From contig JADKBK010000012.1 in the NCBI GenBank assembly GCA_016715075.1, forward strand, positions 1 through 64,000: a stretch of 64,000 nt of DNA, read 5' to 3'. Shown here piece by piece: positions 1 through 10,290 of the stretch. A model generated the notes under the pieces. That model had not been told where the DNA came from. It worked only from the letters and a program-made list of their open reading frames with translations, and searched no databases. Made by a program: the position numbers and the translations under genes. Numbering within the stretch: position 1 is the first letter of the stretch; every line of letters begins with the position of its first letter. The stretch comes from Bacteroidales bacterium. Lineage in GTDB: Bacteria; Bacteroidota; Bacteroidia; Bacteroidales; VadinHA17.

Positions 1-286
1 TTTGGCCTGCGGCCGTCATTCTTTGGTCATTTGGCCTGCGGCCGTCATTCATTGTCATTTGGCCTGCGGCCGTCATTCAATGGTCATTTGGCCTGCGGCC
101 GTCATTCTTTGGTCATTTGGCCTGCGGCCGTCATTCATTGGTCATTTGGCCTGCGGCCGTCATTCAATGGTCATTTGGCCTGCGGCCGTCATTCATGGTC
201 ATTTGGCCTGCGGCCGTCATTCATTGTCATTTGGCCTGCGGCCGTCATTCATTGTCATTTGGCCTGCAGCTGGTATTCAATAGTCA
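1..286. repeat. GTCATT-box tandem array with hairpins, about 10 units of 28-29 bp
   Basis: Ten head-to-tail units of 28-29 bp begin at 1, 30, 58, 87, 116, 145, 174, 202, 230 and 258 (the last is degenerate) and the array probably continues to the left of the window. Each unit holds two GTCATT boxes. One spacing is always 18 bp and contains GGCC-TGC-GGCC, a 4-bp stem with a 3-nt loop. The other is 10-11 bp with variable filler (CAATG, CTTTG, CATTG, CATG). Short ORFs reading through it are repeat translations and are not genes. The same family recurs at 1632-1724, 3648-3716 and, without hairpins, at 31708-31812. Confidence 0.95.
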
Positions 287-318
287 TAAAAACAATGAAT
301 GACAATTGAATGACAACC
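258..318. repeat. Terminal inverted AATGAC boxes closing the first GTCATT array
   Basis: The last degenerate array unit (GTATTCAATAGTCAT, 272-286) is followed after a short loop by two boxes in the opposite orientation, AATGAC-AATTG-AATGAC, again 11 bp apart. The two sides can pair over about 14-16 bases, so the array ends in a stem-loop. Whether it works as a transcription terminator is not clear; no T-tract follows. Confidence 0.6.
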
Positions 319-515
319 GAATAACTTCAATTTAATGCTCCGGGAAACATGCCTGGAATATAGGATTCTGTGAAATCAAAAAATTCTTCCCTCTTTATAG
401 ATAATGTTTAACAGGTTTGTTATAGTTTTGATACAAGTTATTTTACATGCTTGATAAATGCCTGAAATGGTAAGTACAAAATATTCTTTCTGACTTAACC
501 TGATTGAAGTAATTT

Positions 516-1613
516 ATGTTACCACATCCCGGACTGGCAAAGCTTAATAAGATATTGCTTTTCGTAATACTAATAAGCGTTGTATTATATTTTGGCAGAC
601 AGTTTTTTGTACTGATAAGCTTTGCCGGATTACTCGCAATGCTGATGACTCCCATGTCAAACAAACTTGAAAGCAGGGGTGTTTCAAGAATTTTATCCTC
701 TGTAATTTGTGTTTTGATAATTGTGACCATCTTTTCCGGAATAATCCTGCTTCTTTACGCCCAGATTAGTAGTATAGGAAAGGAATTGCCAATAGTATTG
801 TTACGTTACGAGGAGATAAAACTGGAGATCCAGGCATTGATTAATGACAGTCTTGGTGTAACTACCCAGCAGCTTCATGTAAACTCCTCAAATGTATTTC
901 GTAATGCCGGCAGCTTGCTTACTGATATGGTAATGAGCACTTTTACCTTTGTCGGAAGCGTATTCCTGGTTATGGTATTCATATTCCTTTTTTTGATGCA
1001 GAGGAATAAATATGAAAATTTTGTTGTGAGGCTTTATAATGAAGATAAGAGGGCTGAAGCAAAAGAAATGGTGGACAAAATAAGTCAGGTAGCGCAGCAA
1101 TACCTTACCGGTAGACTCATAGCTGCTTTGATAATGGGCATCCTGTTTTTTATCGGGTTTATAATTATAGGACTGAAAAATGCAATAGTACTTTCTTTGG
1201 TTGTTGCCGTTATGACAATTATACCATATGTGGGTGCCTTGATTGGCGGACTGGTCCCGTTTTTTATTTCAATTATAGACGGTTCCATTGATCAGTCAAT
1301 ATGGGTCATTATTATTGTGCTGCTCGTGAACGTCATCGATCATTATTTTATTGAGCCTTATGTAGTGGGAGGCAGTGTGAATATCAGCCCTTTCTTTACC
1401 ATTTTTGTCCTGATCCTTGGCGGTCTGATCTGGGGCATAGCCGGAATTATTTTATTCCTGCCTTTATCAGGGATTCTCAAAATAATTTTTGAAAACGTTC
1501 AGGGCCTGGAGCCTTATGCCTCTTTGATAGGTGACCAAAGCGACTCTTCGGAACATCAAAATATCTTTTCGAAATTTAAGAGTTGGATTTATCTGCGGAA
1601 GAAAAGAGAATAA
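516..1613 (+). CDS. AI-2E family transporter (permease)
   Basis: This 365-residue integral inner-membrane protein belongs to the AI-2E transporter family (YdiK/PerM/TqsA group), whose members are proposed permeases for small molecules or ions; the substrate cannot be read from sequence. Hydrophobic segments lie at about 12-45, 60-82, 140-162, 200-233, 240-255, 260-275 and 290-325. Family hallmarks are IPYVGA at 236-241, the HYFIEPYVVG segment at 276-285 and the glycine-rich GGLIWGIAG stretch at 302-310. Length is typical. The ATG at 516 leads directly into the first membrane segment. A charged tail of about 40 residues ends the protein. It converges with the next gene across a repeat array. 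Confidence 0.88.
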   Translation: MLPHPGLAKLNKILLFVILISVVLYFGRQFFVLISFAGLLAMLMTPMSNKLESRGVSRILSSVICVLIIVTIFSGIILLLYAQISSIGKELPIVLLRYEEIKLEIQALINDSLGVTTQQLHVNSSNVFRNAGSLLTDMVMSTFTFVGSVFLVMVFIFLFLMQRNKYENFVVRLYNEDKRAEAKEMVDKISQVAQQYLTGRLIAALIMGILFFIGFIIIGLKNAIVLSLVVAVMTIIPYVGALIGGLVPFFISIIDGSIDQSIWVIIIVLLVNVIDHYFIEPYVVGGSVNISPFFTIFVLILGGLIWGIAGIILFLPLSGILKIIFENVQGLEPYASLIGDQSDSSEHQNIFSKFKSWIYLRKKRE

Positions 1614-1631
1614 CCGGCATATCTGCTAAAA

Positions 1632-1724
1632 GTCATTTGCCCTGCGGGCGTCATTCAATGGTCATTTGGCCTGCGGCCGTCATTCAATGGTCATTTGGCC
1701 TGCGGCCGTCATTCTATGGTCATA
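1632..1724. repeat. GTCATT-box array, second locus, with a covarying hairpin
   Basis: GTCATT boxes start at 1632, 1650, 1661, 1679, 1690 and 1708, with a shortened GTCAT at 1719, giving exact 18/11-bp alternation. The first 18-bp interval reads GCCC-TGC-GGGC instead of GGCC-TGC-GGCC: two changes that keep the stem paired. It lies between convergent genes. Confidence 0.93.
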
Positions 1725-1746
1725 TAATGTAAGCGGCCTCTGCCCG

Positions 1747-2133
1747 TTATTTATTTTTTAGTTTCAGACCGCTGCCGTCAATGAGCATAACTCCTTTACC
1801 CCTTGTGGCAACGGCAATCTGGACGTATGCGCCTTCAACAGGAAAAAATAATATCCTGTTTACCGGTACTCCCAGGTGACCCTTATAAATACCCTGCGAC
1901 CATATTATTTCAATTGTCCCTCTGAGGCTGCCAAAAGCGTATGCATCCCCATCTGCTCTGTAGGATCCGCAGAGAAGCCAGTTACTGCCATATTTTATGT
2001 CTGATATTTTATTTATGTTTTTAAGGTCTGAAAAATCCCAGGTTATTAATCTGCAGTCGTCGCCGCAGCTAAGAAGCTTAGCTCCATTGCCGCTGAATGA
2101 AAGATCTCTCACAAAACCTGAATGTCCGTTCAT
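1747..2133 (-). pseudogene. WD40-type propeller fragment (3' part of frameshifted lipoprotein gene)
   Basis: These 128 residues contain about three WD40/LpqB-like beta-propeller blades: NGHSGFVRDLSFSGNGAKLL...ITWD is a classical blade, followed by two weaker ones ending with a charged tail. It has no signal peptide. Read backwards past its ATG, the same frame continues GRTGDLITT, which joins naturally to the IPT-domain ORF just upstream (2142-2720). The pair therefore looks like one gene with a one-base frameshift near 2140-2165. Three blades are too few for a closed propeller, so the original may also have been shortened. Possible role: surface or periplasmic scaffold; no function can be assigned. 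Confidence 0.6.
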
Positions 2134-2141
2134 TGTGGTAA

Positions 2142-2720
2142 TTAAGTCACCTGTCCGGCCACCGACAAGTTGACAGGCAGTGATACAACAAGCTTATCAG
2201 AACTTGCTTCTGTAATTATTGCAGTTGCCTTGCCGAACTTAACAACATTTCCTGTAATACTGCTGCTGAAATTTCTCCCGTTTATTGTAACAACTGTACC
2301 TCCGGCACCCTCAGTCGGATTAAAATCAAGAATCAGGGGAACCAGACTGCCGGCACTTTTGAATTTCACTACCCTTCCGTAGGTTGTATAGCCTGAATTA
2401 CTGGCAAAAGCGCGCACATAGTAAATGGTATCAGGAAGCAGGTCTGATGAGATTTTGATATTTATTTTGCCATTACTGACGGGACCGTCTACGGCGATTT
2501 TGGATGAATTAAGATCAGGATTCTCCTTCAGATCCCATACAAATCCGTATTCAATAATGTTTTCCTTGCCAGCAGCTGTAATACTTGCATGAAAAACTGC
2601 ACCTGTACTGTCAATACCGGTTACTTCGCCGGTCTGAATAAGGGGATAAACAAAATCCTTTGGCTCACAGCAGGAGAGGATTATCAATAATAAGATGAAT
2701 ATACATTTAATACTTTTCAT
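2142..2720 (-). pseudogene. Lipoprotein with FN3-like and IPT/TIG domains (5' part of frameshifted gene)
   Basis: The protein starts best at the ATG complementary to 2718-2720, giving MKSIKCIFILLLIILSC: a lipoprotein signal with a lipobox before Cys. A fibronectin-III-like domain follows (the YYVRAFASNSGYTTYG motif is typical of Bacteroidota surface lipoproteins), then an IPT/TIG domain (LDFNPTEGAGGTVVTINGRNF...VVKFGK). The frame stops right at the end of the IPT domain and the WD40 part resumes nine bases on in another frame. In Bacteroidota such proteins are outer-surface lipoproteins, often glycan- or adhesion-related. Artefactual indel and genuine decay are both possible. Confidence 0.65.
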
Positions 2721-3018
2721 AGCACCCGGGTTGTATACTTTCGATATCAGACTCATATAACTAGACTTTGCAGACTTTTCATGTGCAGATTGACTGTCAA
2801 TTTATCAAAAATTTCACAGAATAGAATCCTGACCTCCAAAATAATTAATCAATGAGCATTGGACATATACCATGGTTACAGGATCAATAAGCTGGATAAG
2901 CGGAAATACAAAAACGACACTCAGAGCTCTGTTTAAGCTATAACCCTTTTTCATGGGAATGACAGCTCTTGCGAGATTTTATTTTTTTGGAATCCTGAAC
3001 AGGAGGTAAGAATGAAAA

Positions 3019-3582
3019 TCAATCACCTGCAGTTTTTACTTCGAGTAACAAGCTTCTGCTGAAAGCAATTTCCGGCGTGGAAATAATTTGAAATCCTGCA
3101 TCTTCAACCCTTTTAATCAATTCATTAAATGACTTCCTGGTAACATGTATCTTGGGTTCTGCAATCATGAACCTTCCTCCGGGATTCAGAAAAGACTTCA
3201 TCTCCTCAAGGAACTTCTGCTGATCAGGAACTTCATGGATCATCCAGAAGGTGAGGATAAAATCTGTTTTCTTATCAATCCCGGTACTTTCTGACTGACA
3301 TTTGTGTGCCTCCACCCTTTTTTCAAGTCCCAGGCTGCTCACCTTAAGGATCATCTTGTCAAGCATCTCCTGCTGAAGATCAGCTGCAATTACCTTGCCC
3401 TTCTCACCTACAAGCCGTGCAAGCTCAGCTGTAAAAAATCCCGTGCCGCAACCCATATCCAGCACTGTCATTCCTTCCTTAATGAATGGGCTGAGTATTT
3501 TGGCTGGTTTATGCATCAGTCTTCTCAGGAAGTTATCAAGACTACCGGAATAGGTTGCCGGGCAAACATAGGGTGTTGACAT
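3019..3582 (-). CDS. Class I SAM-dependent methyltransferase
   Basis: This 187-residue cytosolic protein has a Rossmann-like methyltransferase fold: motif I VLDMGCGTG at 40-48, an acidic residue at the end of strand 2 (AADL, 66-69), and the later FLNPGGRFMIAEP segment at about 131-143 matching motif III of the Methyltransf_11/25 group (UbiE-like). The substrate is unknown. ATG is well placed and length is normal for a stand-alone domain. It is transcribed alone; the 5' side faces a GTCATT-box cluster and the 3' side about 300 bp without a convincing gene. Confidence 0.85.
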   Translation of the reverse strand: MSTPYVCPATYSGSLDNFLRRLMHKPAKILSPFIKEGMTVLDMGCGTGFFTAELARLVGEKGKVIAADLQQEMLDKMILKVSSLGLEKRVEAHKCQSESTGIDKKTDFILTFWMIHEVPDQQKFLEEMKSFLNPGGRFMIAEPKIHVTRKSFNELIKRVEDAGFQIISTPEIAFSRSLLLEVKTAGD

Positions 3583-3647
3583 GGTTTGTGAGTTAGTTAT
3601 TCAAAAATAGTAATTTATTGTATTTAGCACTGCGGGTGTAATTAATA

Positions 3648-3745
3648 GTCATTTGCGCTTAGCGCGTCATTTGGCTTCACCATCATTTGGCCAGCGGCCG
3701 TCATTCAATGGTCATTAATTGTAGTACTGAATGACTATGAATAAC
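3648..3745. repeat. GTCATT-box array, third locus, two further hairpin variants and inverted end
   Basis: Boxes at 3648 and 3666 are 18 bp apart and enclose GCGC-TTA-GCGC. A diverged box at about 3682 is followed by one at 3700, enclosing GGCC-AGC-GGCC, and then by one at 3711 (11 bp). An inverted pair (AATGAC, then AATAAC) follows at about 3729-3744 after a short spacer, so this array also ends in an inverted repeat. Position: the divergent intergenic region between the methyltransferase and the beta-helix gene. Confidence 0.85.
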
Positions 3746-3855
3746 ATTATTTCTTTACCTGGCATGAGTAATAACTCCGGATATAAGTCTTAAATTTGGA
3801 TTCAGGCCAGGGCAGACAAATATAAGATCCGGATAATACTTAACACCCTATTAAG

Positions 3856-5496
3856 ATGAAGCAGGTATTCCTTTTTATTATTATTGGAATGGTGTTTGGC
3901 AGCGGGTTTGCTCAATCCGGTAAAAAGGCCGGAAGCAAGGCTACTGTGATCACTAAAAAAGCCGGATTACCGGCAAATGTCTTCTACTTATCAACTCATG
4001 GAGCAATTTCTGATGCCGAGATAGGAATGAACAGCGTGACCTTTGGTACTGATAATACACCGTTAATACAATCAGTACTTGATAAAGCAATAAACTCCCC
4101 GATAACTGTCTACTGGGATGGTAAATATTCCGTTACAGGATTGAAAATTTACAGCAATACAACAATAATTGCCGGCGCAGGCTGCGGGGCTATTCTTAGA
4201 AATCACTCCGACCGATCCATTTTCATTAATGCAGGTCAGTCATTTGGCACAAAAAAAGATTCCAATATTGTAATAAGCGGTGGAATATGGAATGGTAACT
4301 ATTACAATCAGGAAATACCACGCGGGGCGCAAAGTAAGGGCGATAGTATAAACGGTCTGGTCGGATGCTTCAGATTTTACGGCGTCGATAATCTTATTGT
4401 CAGGGATGCAATTCTCTATAAACCGGCAACATATGCATTGGCTGCAGCTAATGTGACTCATGTTCTGTATGAGAATCTTATTGTGGATGTGGGTCCCGAT
4501 CCATTAATAAATAATGACGGGTTGCATATTGACGGGAATTCCCGATATGGAGTGATAAGGCATTGCATTATCAATGCCCATGATGACGGTATAGGGCTTA
4601 ACGCTGATGATCTCTACCTCTACTGGTTTAACTGGAACCGTAAAAGTAAAGATATACAGGAAAAAAATCTGTTCTATCCGGAGGCTGCTGCCGGACCGAT
4701 ATCTGATATCCTTATCGACGATATAACTTTTAACAGTTCCCTTTTTGGTATTCGGATACTGAGCGGACAAAGCAGGGTTGATCGTATTACAATCAGGAAT
4801 ATAAAAGGCTATACAAAAGGATATGCCATGGTTTTAGATAATTATCAGCATAATCCTGAAATAGTATCATATGCAGGGCCCGGTAATATAGGGACAGTGA
4901 ATGTTGAGGATTTTGATGTTGCTATCTACCCCGGTCCTGAAAATATGCCAAATGAAAGCTGTATCAATGTCAGTACCAATGTCGAACAGCTCATTTTAAA
5001 GAATATAAAGAGGAAAGAATTTTCAGCACTCGAGCCAACAGTTCTTATAAGAGGGAAGAATACAGTGATAGGATCCCTGGAATTGGATGGCTATTATAGT
5101 CTTGATACAACAAGGGATTCGGAAATTTCACATGTACTTATTGATGGTGCATCAGTAAATCAGCTCAGCATTTCCAATGTATCAATAAGCAGAACACAAA
5201 AATTAAGCGCGAATCATAGCGTATTGCTTAAAACTGAAAATGGCGGAAATGTTAATTCCCTGCAGTTCAACAGGATTAATACAGAAGGTATTGCTTCATT
5301 GATTTCTAATGCTTCAGGAAAGCTTAGTATCATAAATGCTTCCAATGTTATCCATACCTATTCTTCCGGCTTCCCTTTTTTCCTGGATAATGAGCTGAAT
5401 ATTGTAAAAGCCTTGACTATCTCAAATTTTTATGGGACAGATCAGATTGCAGGCGGAAAAAGTAAGATTTTGAAGAAAAGCGGCGATGCATTTTAA
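3856..5496 (+). CDS. Secreted right-handed beta-helix protein, GH28/polygalacturonase-like
   Basis: This 546-residue protein has a signal peptide (MKQVFLFIIIGMVFGSGFAQ). After a pectate-lyase-3-like opening (residues 60-110, TPLIQSVLDKAI...KYSVTGLKIYSNTTI) it forms a long parallel beta-helix. NNDGLHIDG at 219-227 and AHDDG at 241-245 sit where GH28 enzymes have NTDG and DD catalytic elements, with local differences, so cleavage of a polyuronide is likely but not certain. The expected later GHG and RIK motifs are not clear (RILSGQSRVDRI near 300 may correspond). Transcribed alone. Alternative: a non-GH28 glycan-binding beta-helix. Confidence 0.75.
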   Translation: MKQVFLFIIIGMVFGSGFAQSGKKAGSKATVITKKAGLPANVFYLSTHGAISDAEIGMNSVTFGTDNTPLIQSVLDKAINSPITVYWDGKYSVTGLKIYSNTTIIAGAGCGAILRNHSDRSIFINAGQSFGTKKDSNIVISGGIWNGNYYNQEIPRGAQSKGDSINGLVGCFRFYGVDNLIVRDAILYKPATYALAAANVTHVLYENLIVDVGPDPLINNDGLHIDGNSRYGVIRHCIINAHDDGIGLNADDLYLYWFNWNRKSKDIQEKNLFYPEAAAGPISDILIDDITFNSSLFGIRILSGQSRVDRITIRNIKGYTKGYAMVLDNYQHNPEIVSYAGPGNIGTVNVEDFDVAIYPGPENMPNESCINVSTNVEQLILKNIKRKEFSALEPTVLIRGKNTVIGSLELDGYYSLDTTRDSEISHVLIDGASVNQLSISNVSISRTQKLSANHSVLLKTENGGNVNSLQFNRINTEGIASLISNASGKLSIINASNVIHTYSSGFPFFLDNELNIVKALTISNFYGTDQIAGGKSKILKKSGDAF

Positions 5497-5631
5497 CCAA
5501 CCTGTGCAATTGTCCGGACCGGGTTTGATATCAGAATCTATCTCTGCCAATTTATGCGGCTCAACAGATCGATCTTCCAGTAAATATAAATTGTTTGGTT
5601 CAGGTATATACTAGATTAACAGGCGTATATC

Positions 5632-5847
5632 TTAATTAATTATATTTTCTCTTTTTACGATTTTTTTATACGAGTGGTCTATCTTCTTCGCCTTATGTTT
5701 GGAATAATATCCTTTATTCCTTCCAAGCTGGGTATTCTCCAGTAGCATAAGCCCTCTCTTCTCACTGTAGTTTTTTTTACCTGAAGCACAACCGGTAATA
5801 CCGACAGCCAGAACTATTAATACAAGCACGGATGTGATAAGTCTCAT
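5632..5847 (-). CDS. Small lysine-rich lipoprotein
   Basis: This 71-residue ORF starts MRLITSVLVLIVLAVGITGC, a clear lipoprotein signal with lipobox ITGC (Cys20), followed by a short strongly basic mature part rich in Lys and Tyr. ATG is complementary to 5845-5847. No family is recognised; such short basic lipoproteins are common and unannotated in Bacteroidota. It stands alone between two longer genes. Confidence 0.65.
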   Translation of the reverse strand: MRLITSVLVLIVLAVGITGCASGKKNYSEKRGLMLLENTQLGRNKGYYSKHKAKKIDHSYKKIVKRENIIN

Positions 5848-6238
5848 AAATCCCTGCGTATTTATTTACAGACATAATATACAAACAACGGAAAATTGAT
5901 GTTATTAATCTGTTCTGTTACAAAATTACTCTTTATTTTAAAACAATATGAATAAAGAATTTTGATAAATTCATTCTGCTCATTATTAGTGTGTGCAGAA
6001 AAAGTGGAAGCTTCCACTTCTTGGTCTCTGGGCTACTCTGTGTTTTCCCCGTGTCCCGATGGCTTCCATAGCTATCGGGAGGGACTCTGTGTAACAATAA
6101 GCTACAAACTAACACAGAGAGCACAGAGGGGGAACAGAGTTACACAGAGTATTTTTCTAAACCCCAGACTTTTTCTACGCTCCGTATTTACATTTTTCCT
6201 TATGTTGAAAGAAAGTCAGGAGTGATAATGCAGTATAT
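5848..6238. repeat. Gene-free stretch with perfect palindrome and CACAGAG-type inverted element
   Basis: No gene is visible. AAGTGGAAGCTTCCACTT at 6002-6019 is a perfect 18-bp palindrome. Next to it, 6026-6050 (CTCTGGGCTACTCTGTG...) and 6128-6149 (ending TTACACAGAG) are imperfect inverted arms around a hairpin with arms TCCCGAT and ATCGGGA (about 6054-6080). It belongs with the other CACAGAG/CACAAAG/CACGGAG-rich intergenic patches near 16.5 and 54.05 kb. Confidence 0.7.
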
Positions 6239-7588
6239 TTAATAGCTTTTTGAGTCAATATTATAACAGACAATGCTCTGTAAATACCTAAGGTATAGTT
6301 TGCCATTTGCAATTACAGGTGCTGTCCATGCAGGATTTTTTACATTTGGGACTGCATTTTTGAATTCTCCAACCTTTACAAATTTTTCGGGATTAGCTTC
6401 AACAAGACAGATGTTCCCTTTAATATCGAGGCAAACCAGGTAACCATCGGCATAGGCAAATGTTCCCATTCCTGCCTCACCTGTTTTCCACATTACCTTT
6501 CCGTCAGAGAGCCTCAGACAGACAAGATTTCCCCTGTTAACGCTGCTGTTGCCGGAATACCCGTAAACATAGCCATTCACGATTACCGGGTCAGTCTGTT
6601 GTCCTTCAAGGTCCTTGCTTTCCCACAAAACTACAGGTTTGCTGTTTTCCACTTTAACAGCCATGCTGCCTTTACTATATCCTGATGTAACGAATACTGT
6701 TTTCCCTTCAGAAAGTGGCAGTGCCGCATTTACATTGTAATCAACTTTCCATGGAAGAGACCATTTAATTGCGCCTGTTTCATGGTTTAAAGCGGACAAT
6801 GCCTCACCTGAGAATAACAGAAGGCTTGAATCTGCTAAAAAGACATTCAATGGAGCATAGCCTCCGGGGCCGGTGCCAGCTGTCCAGAGCACCTCACCTG
6901 TTAATTTATCATATGCTGCAGCAAGAACTTTGCCTCCGGTCTGAATAATTACCTTGTTGCCAAAAATCAGGGGTGAAGAGGAGTAGCCCCAGTCTGGTTC
7001 AATCCCTCCTGTCTCAGCGGATTTTTTATGCCATAATATTTTGCCGTCATGCAGATCCCAGCACACCAGATCGCCGCCACGTCCGTAAGTATATACCCTT
7101 TCTCCGTCAATAACCGGGGTTGCCCTGGCACCGGGGCCATGATTATTCTTTGTCTTAGCCTCATATGATCCTTTCCAGAATAGTTCGCCTGTCCCGGAAT
7201 TCAGGCAGAAGACCAGATCATTATTTTCGTCACGACCTGGAACAACGAGTACATTGCCCTGTATTACAGGTGCGGACCATGATGCAGTCTGGTCTCCCTG
7301 ACATAAAAAATTCACCTCCCACTCTTTTTTCAAGCCCTTCGACCACTCCTTCACTATTCCTGTGAAATCGCTTTTCTTATCGAAATTTTGTCCCTGCCAG
7401 CTGCTCCAGTCGGAGCTGCCTTTTGATAATAAATCTATCTCGGTCGTACTCACAGGAATGGCATCCTGTTTTCCGGAAATCTTCTCGCTCCCCTGAGTAA
7501 AATTATAAATGTAATAAGCAAATCCGGCAGCAAAAAGTACTAAGACACTAACAACAATTAAGATGATTTTTACGATTTTCTTCTTCAT
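6239..7588 (-). CDS. Membrane-anchored PQQ-type (BamB-like) beta-propeller protein
   Basis: The 449-residue protein has an N-terminal transmembrane helix or uncleaved signal anchor (about 5-27) and then a PQQ-like quinoprotein propeller made of repeated blades ending in patterns such as GELFWKG, GKILWHKK, GEVLWTAG, GAIKWSLPW and GKVMWKTGE. No PQQ-binding residues or fused heme domain can be pointed out, so it is better read as a BamB-like scaffold than as a dehydrogenase. It probably faces the periplasm. The gene is monocistronic; its upstream side runs into the poor-quality block. A second, only distantly similar propeller lies at 11030-12286. Confidence 0.82.
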   Translation of the reverse strand: MKKKIVKIILIVVSVLVLFAAGFAYYIYNFTQGSEKISGKQDAIPVSTTEIDLLSKGSSDWSSWQGQNFDKKSDFTGIVKEWSKGLKKEWEVNFLCQGDQTASWSAPVIQGNVLVVPGRDENNDLVFCLNSGTGELFWKGSYEAKTKNNHGPGARATPVIDGERVYTYGRGGDLVCWDLHDGKILWHKKSAETGGIEPDWGYSSSPLIFGNKVIIQTGGKVLAAAYDKLTGEVLWTAGTGPGGYAPLNVFLADSSLLLFSGEALSALNHETGAIKWSLPWKVDYNVNAALPLSEGKTVFVTSGYSKGSMAVKVENSKPVVLWESKDLEGQQTDPVIVNGYVYGYSGNSSVNRGNLVCLRLSDGKVMWKTGEAGMGTFAYADGYLVCLDIKGNICLVEANPEKFVKVGEFKNAVPNVKNPAWTAPVIANGKLYLRYLQSIVCYNIDSKSY

Positions 7589-9127
7589 AATATAATCTGG
7601 TTCTTCAGATCAGTGAGGTTTAATTAATAAGTTCTGTTAATTGTTGTTTATAAAAAAATGCTGAGGCGCCTGCCTCGCGGGCGACGGGTGGGCCGTTAGA
7701 TACTTATATTGATCAACTTTGATTAACACTGGTAAATTTCGAAAATCCTTCTGACTCCCCGCGTAGCTGATTCTATTTTATACAGGTTTTTGCTGCATCT
7801 CCTGCTGATTTATTTTTCAGGTTCCCTGTTGACCTTAACTAAGGCTGAGGCCCTTGGCGGGTCGGGCTTTCCGGGGGGGGTTCACCTTTGGGGGTCCGCC
7901 TGATATTAAAGCTCTTTTTTTTCGGTCGTACCACTGCGAATTTTATTTGGCTTATTTTGTTCTTCGTTGTGTCCTTGGTCAGGTTTACATGGAGTCGGGG
8001 AGGGTCTTGGGGTGTTTTTGCGAATCTGCTTTCTGGGTTGGTGCCCGGGGTGAAGAAGAAACCCGCTTAGCCTTTATCCGCTAGATTTTCCATTTGTCCC
8101 GCCGGAGATTTTGGTGCAGATTTACCCCAATTCTTAAGGGCGCTGATGCCTTACTGATTATACTCAGCATAAAATTTGGTCAGAGGGCGCTGGTGAATTG
8201 TTGCATCATGATTTTAAACCTTAACAAGGATAAGAACTGATTAAAAGCCTCGTATTATGGTTAATTTCAGGTATTACGGATTATTGGCAGTATTTACGGT
8301 GATGTCAGCCTTTTTTTGAATGAGCCCGAGAAATAATTGTAACTTGAAACCGGCCCTCCTCTTTTGGGCCCGAATGCGGGTGATTAATCATCGGTAACCT
8401 GGTCAGTACGGAGGAACTCGGTTCAAAATTATCTCTTTGGGGGGGGGGGGGCAGGGGCTGGGCGCTGAAGGTTTTAACGGAATGGACACTGGTTGCAAAG
8501 CTCTGGCAACCGAATATACACTACATATGGCCTTTTTTGGGAGAGGTTTGTCTGGATGGTCTTTTTCCTGTATCAACATTCAATCGTGTGTTGACTTTCA
8601 GTTGTTTCAATTCAATGGATAAAAGACTTTTCGTTATGTCCTCTTTATACTCCGAATTGTTAATCTCGGTCGCTTTAATGGCGTTGGGGCGTTTTTTTTT
8701 GGATGTTCCGAAGTGGGGTTGGTAGTTTTGATTGCAAACGCAATCTGTAAACTAGGTTGGGGTCCGGGTCCTGTGGGTTTGTTTTCCTAAAACTTTTGTT
8801 TGGCAGCTTCCACAGAAAGGTCCCCAATGAAGTTTCCCGACGGACTTTTTCATAAAGGGTGATTCATTGTTAATTTCCGGAATGCAAACAGCACGATTGC
8901 AGAATCAAAGAGGAGCAACCTTACTTACGATTTCTGTAGGAATCAGCCGGATTATCTTTATACTTTTGAACCACCTCTGCTGAATTTAAGATCATGCACT
9001 GACCTGTCGATAGTCAGGAGTCTTGATATTGGATATTATTTCTATAATATTGACTATTGCAATGACAAAATTCTTTTAGGGAGGTGAATAGGCCGAATAT
9101 TTATTTTGGATTAAAATTTTATTTTGG
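7589..9127. other. Poor-quality sequence of increasing noise; no reliable gene
   Basis: The first 100-200 bases look normal. From about 7830 G and T runs become frequent, stop codons appear in every frame, and short ORFs switch frame within tens of codons. It reads as degraded natural sequence, not as an AT- or GC-biased island. Protein-like pieces remain (see 8257-9127). Short ORFs such as those at 7854, 7888, 8437 and 8537 are not supported. Confidence 0.7.
8257..9127 (+). pseudogene. Error-ridden remnant of a possible outer-membrane beta-barrel gene
   Basis: An ATG at 8257 opens MVNFRYYGLLAVFTVMSAFF, which looks like a signal peptide, then hits a T-run and loses frame. At 8863-9087 one frame is open for 74 codons and includes PDYLYTFEPPLLNL and SLDIGYYFYNIDY. 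One base of frame change later it reads NRPNIYFGLKFYFG, typical of the final strand of an outer-membrane barrel, and the sequence then dissolves into poly-G. Span and content fit one protein of about 290 residues corrupted by indels. This is inference from fragments only. Confidence 0.3.
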
Positions 9128-10220
<1,093 letters not shown>

Positions 10221-10290
10221 ACAGTAGGCACCTTTTGTGGTGTACGGTTTTACCCGCCTGGGGGGTAGGAACGGTGTTATACAAACAACA

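Noticed and set aside
1..283. CRISPR array (regularly spaced 28-29 bp repeats)
   Set aside because: The repeats are contiguous and there are no unique spacers between them; the variable part is only 3-5 nt. No cas genes in the window.
2814..2954. 46-codon hydrophobic ORF on the minus strand (MKKGYSLNRALSVVFVF...)
   Set aside because: No ribosome-binding site and no recognisable family; too short to support on sequence alone.
3013..3063. Short plus-strand ORF after AGGAGG
   Set aside because: Only 16 codons and antisense to the end of the methyltransferase; the GA-rich stretch is likely coincidence.
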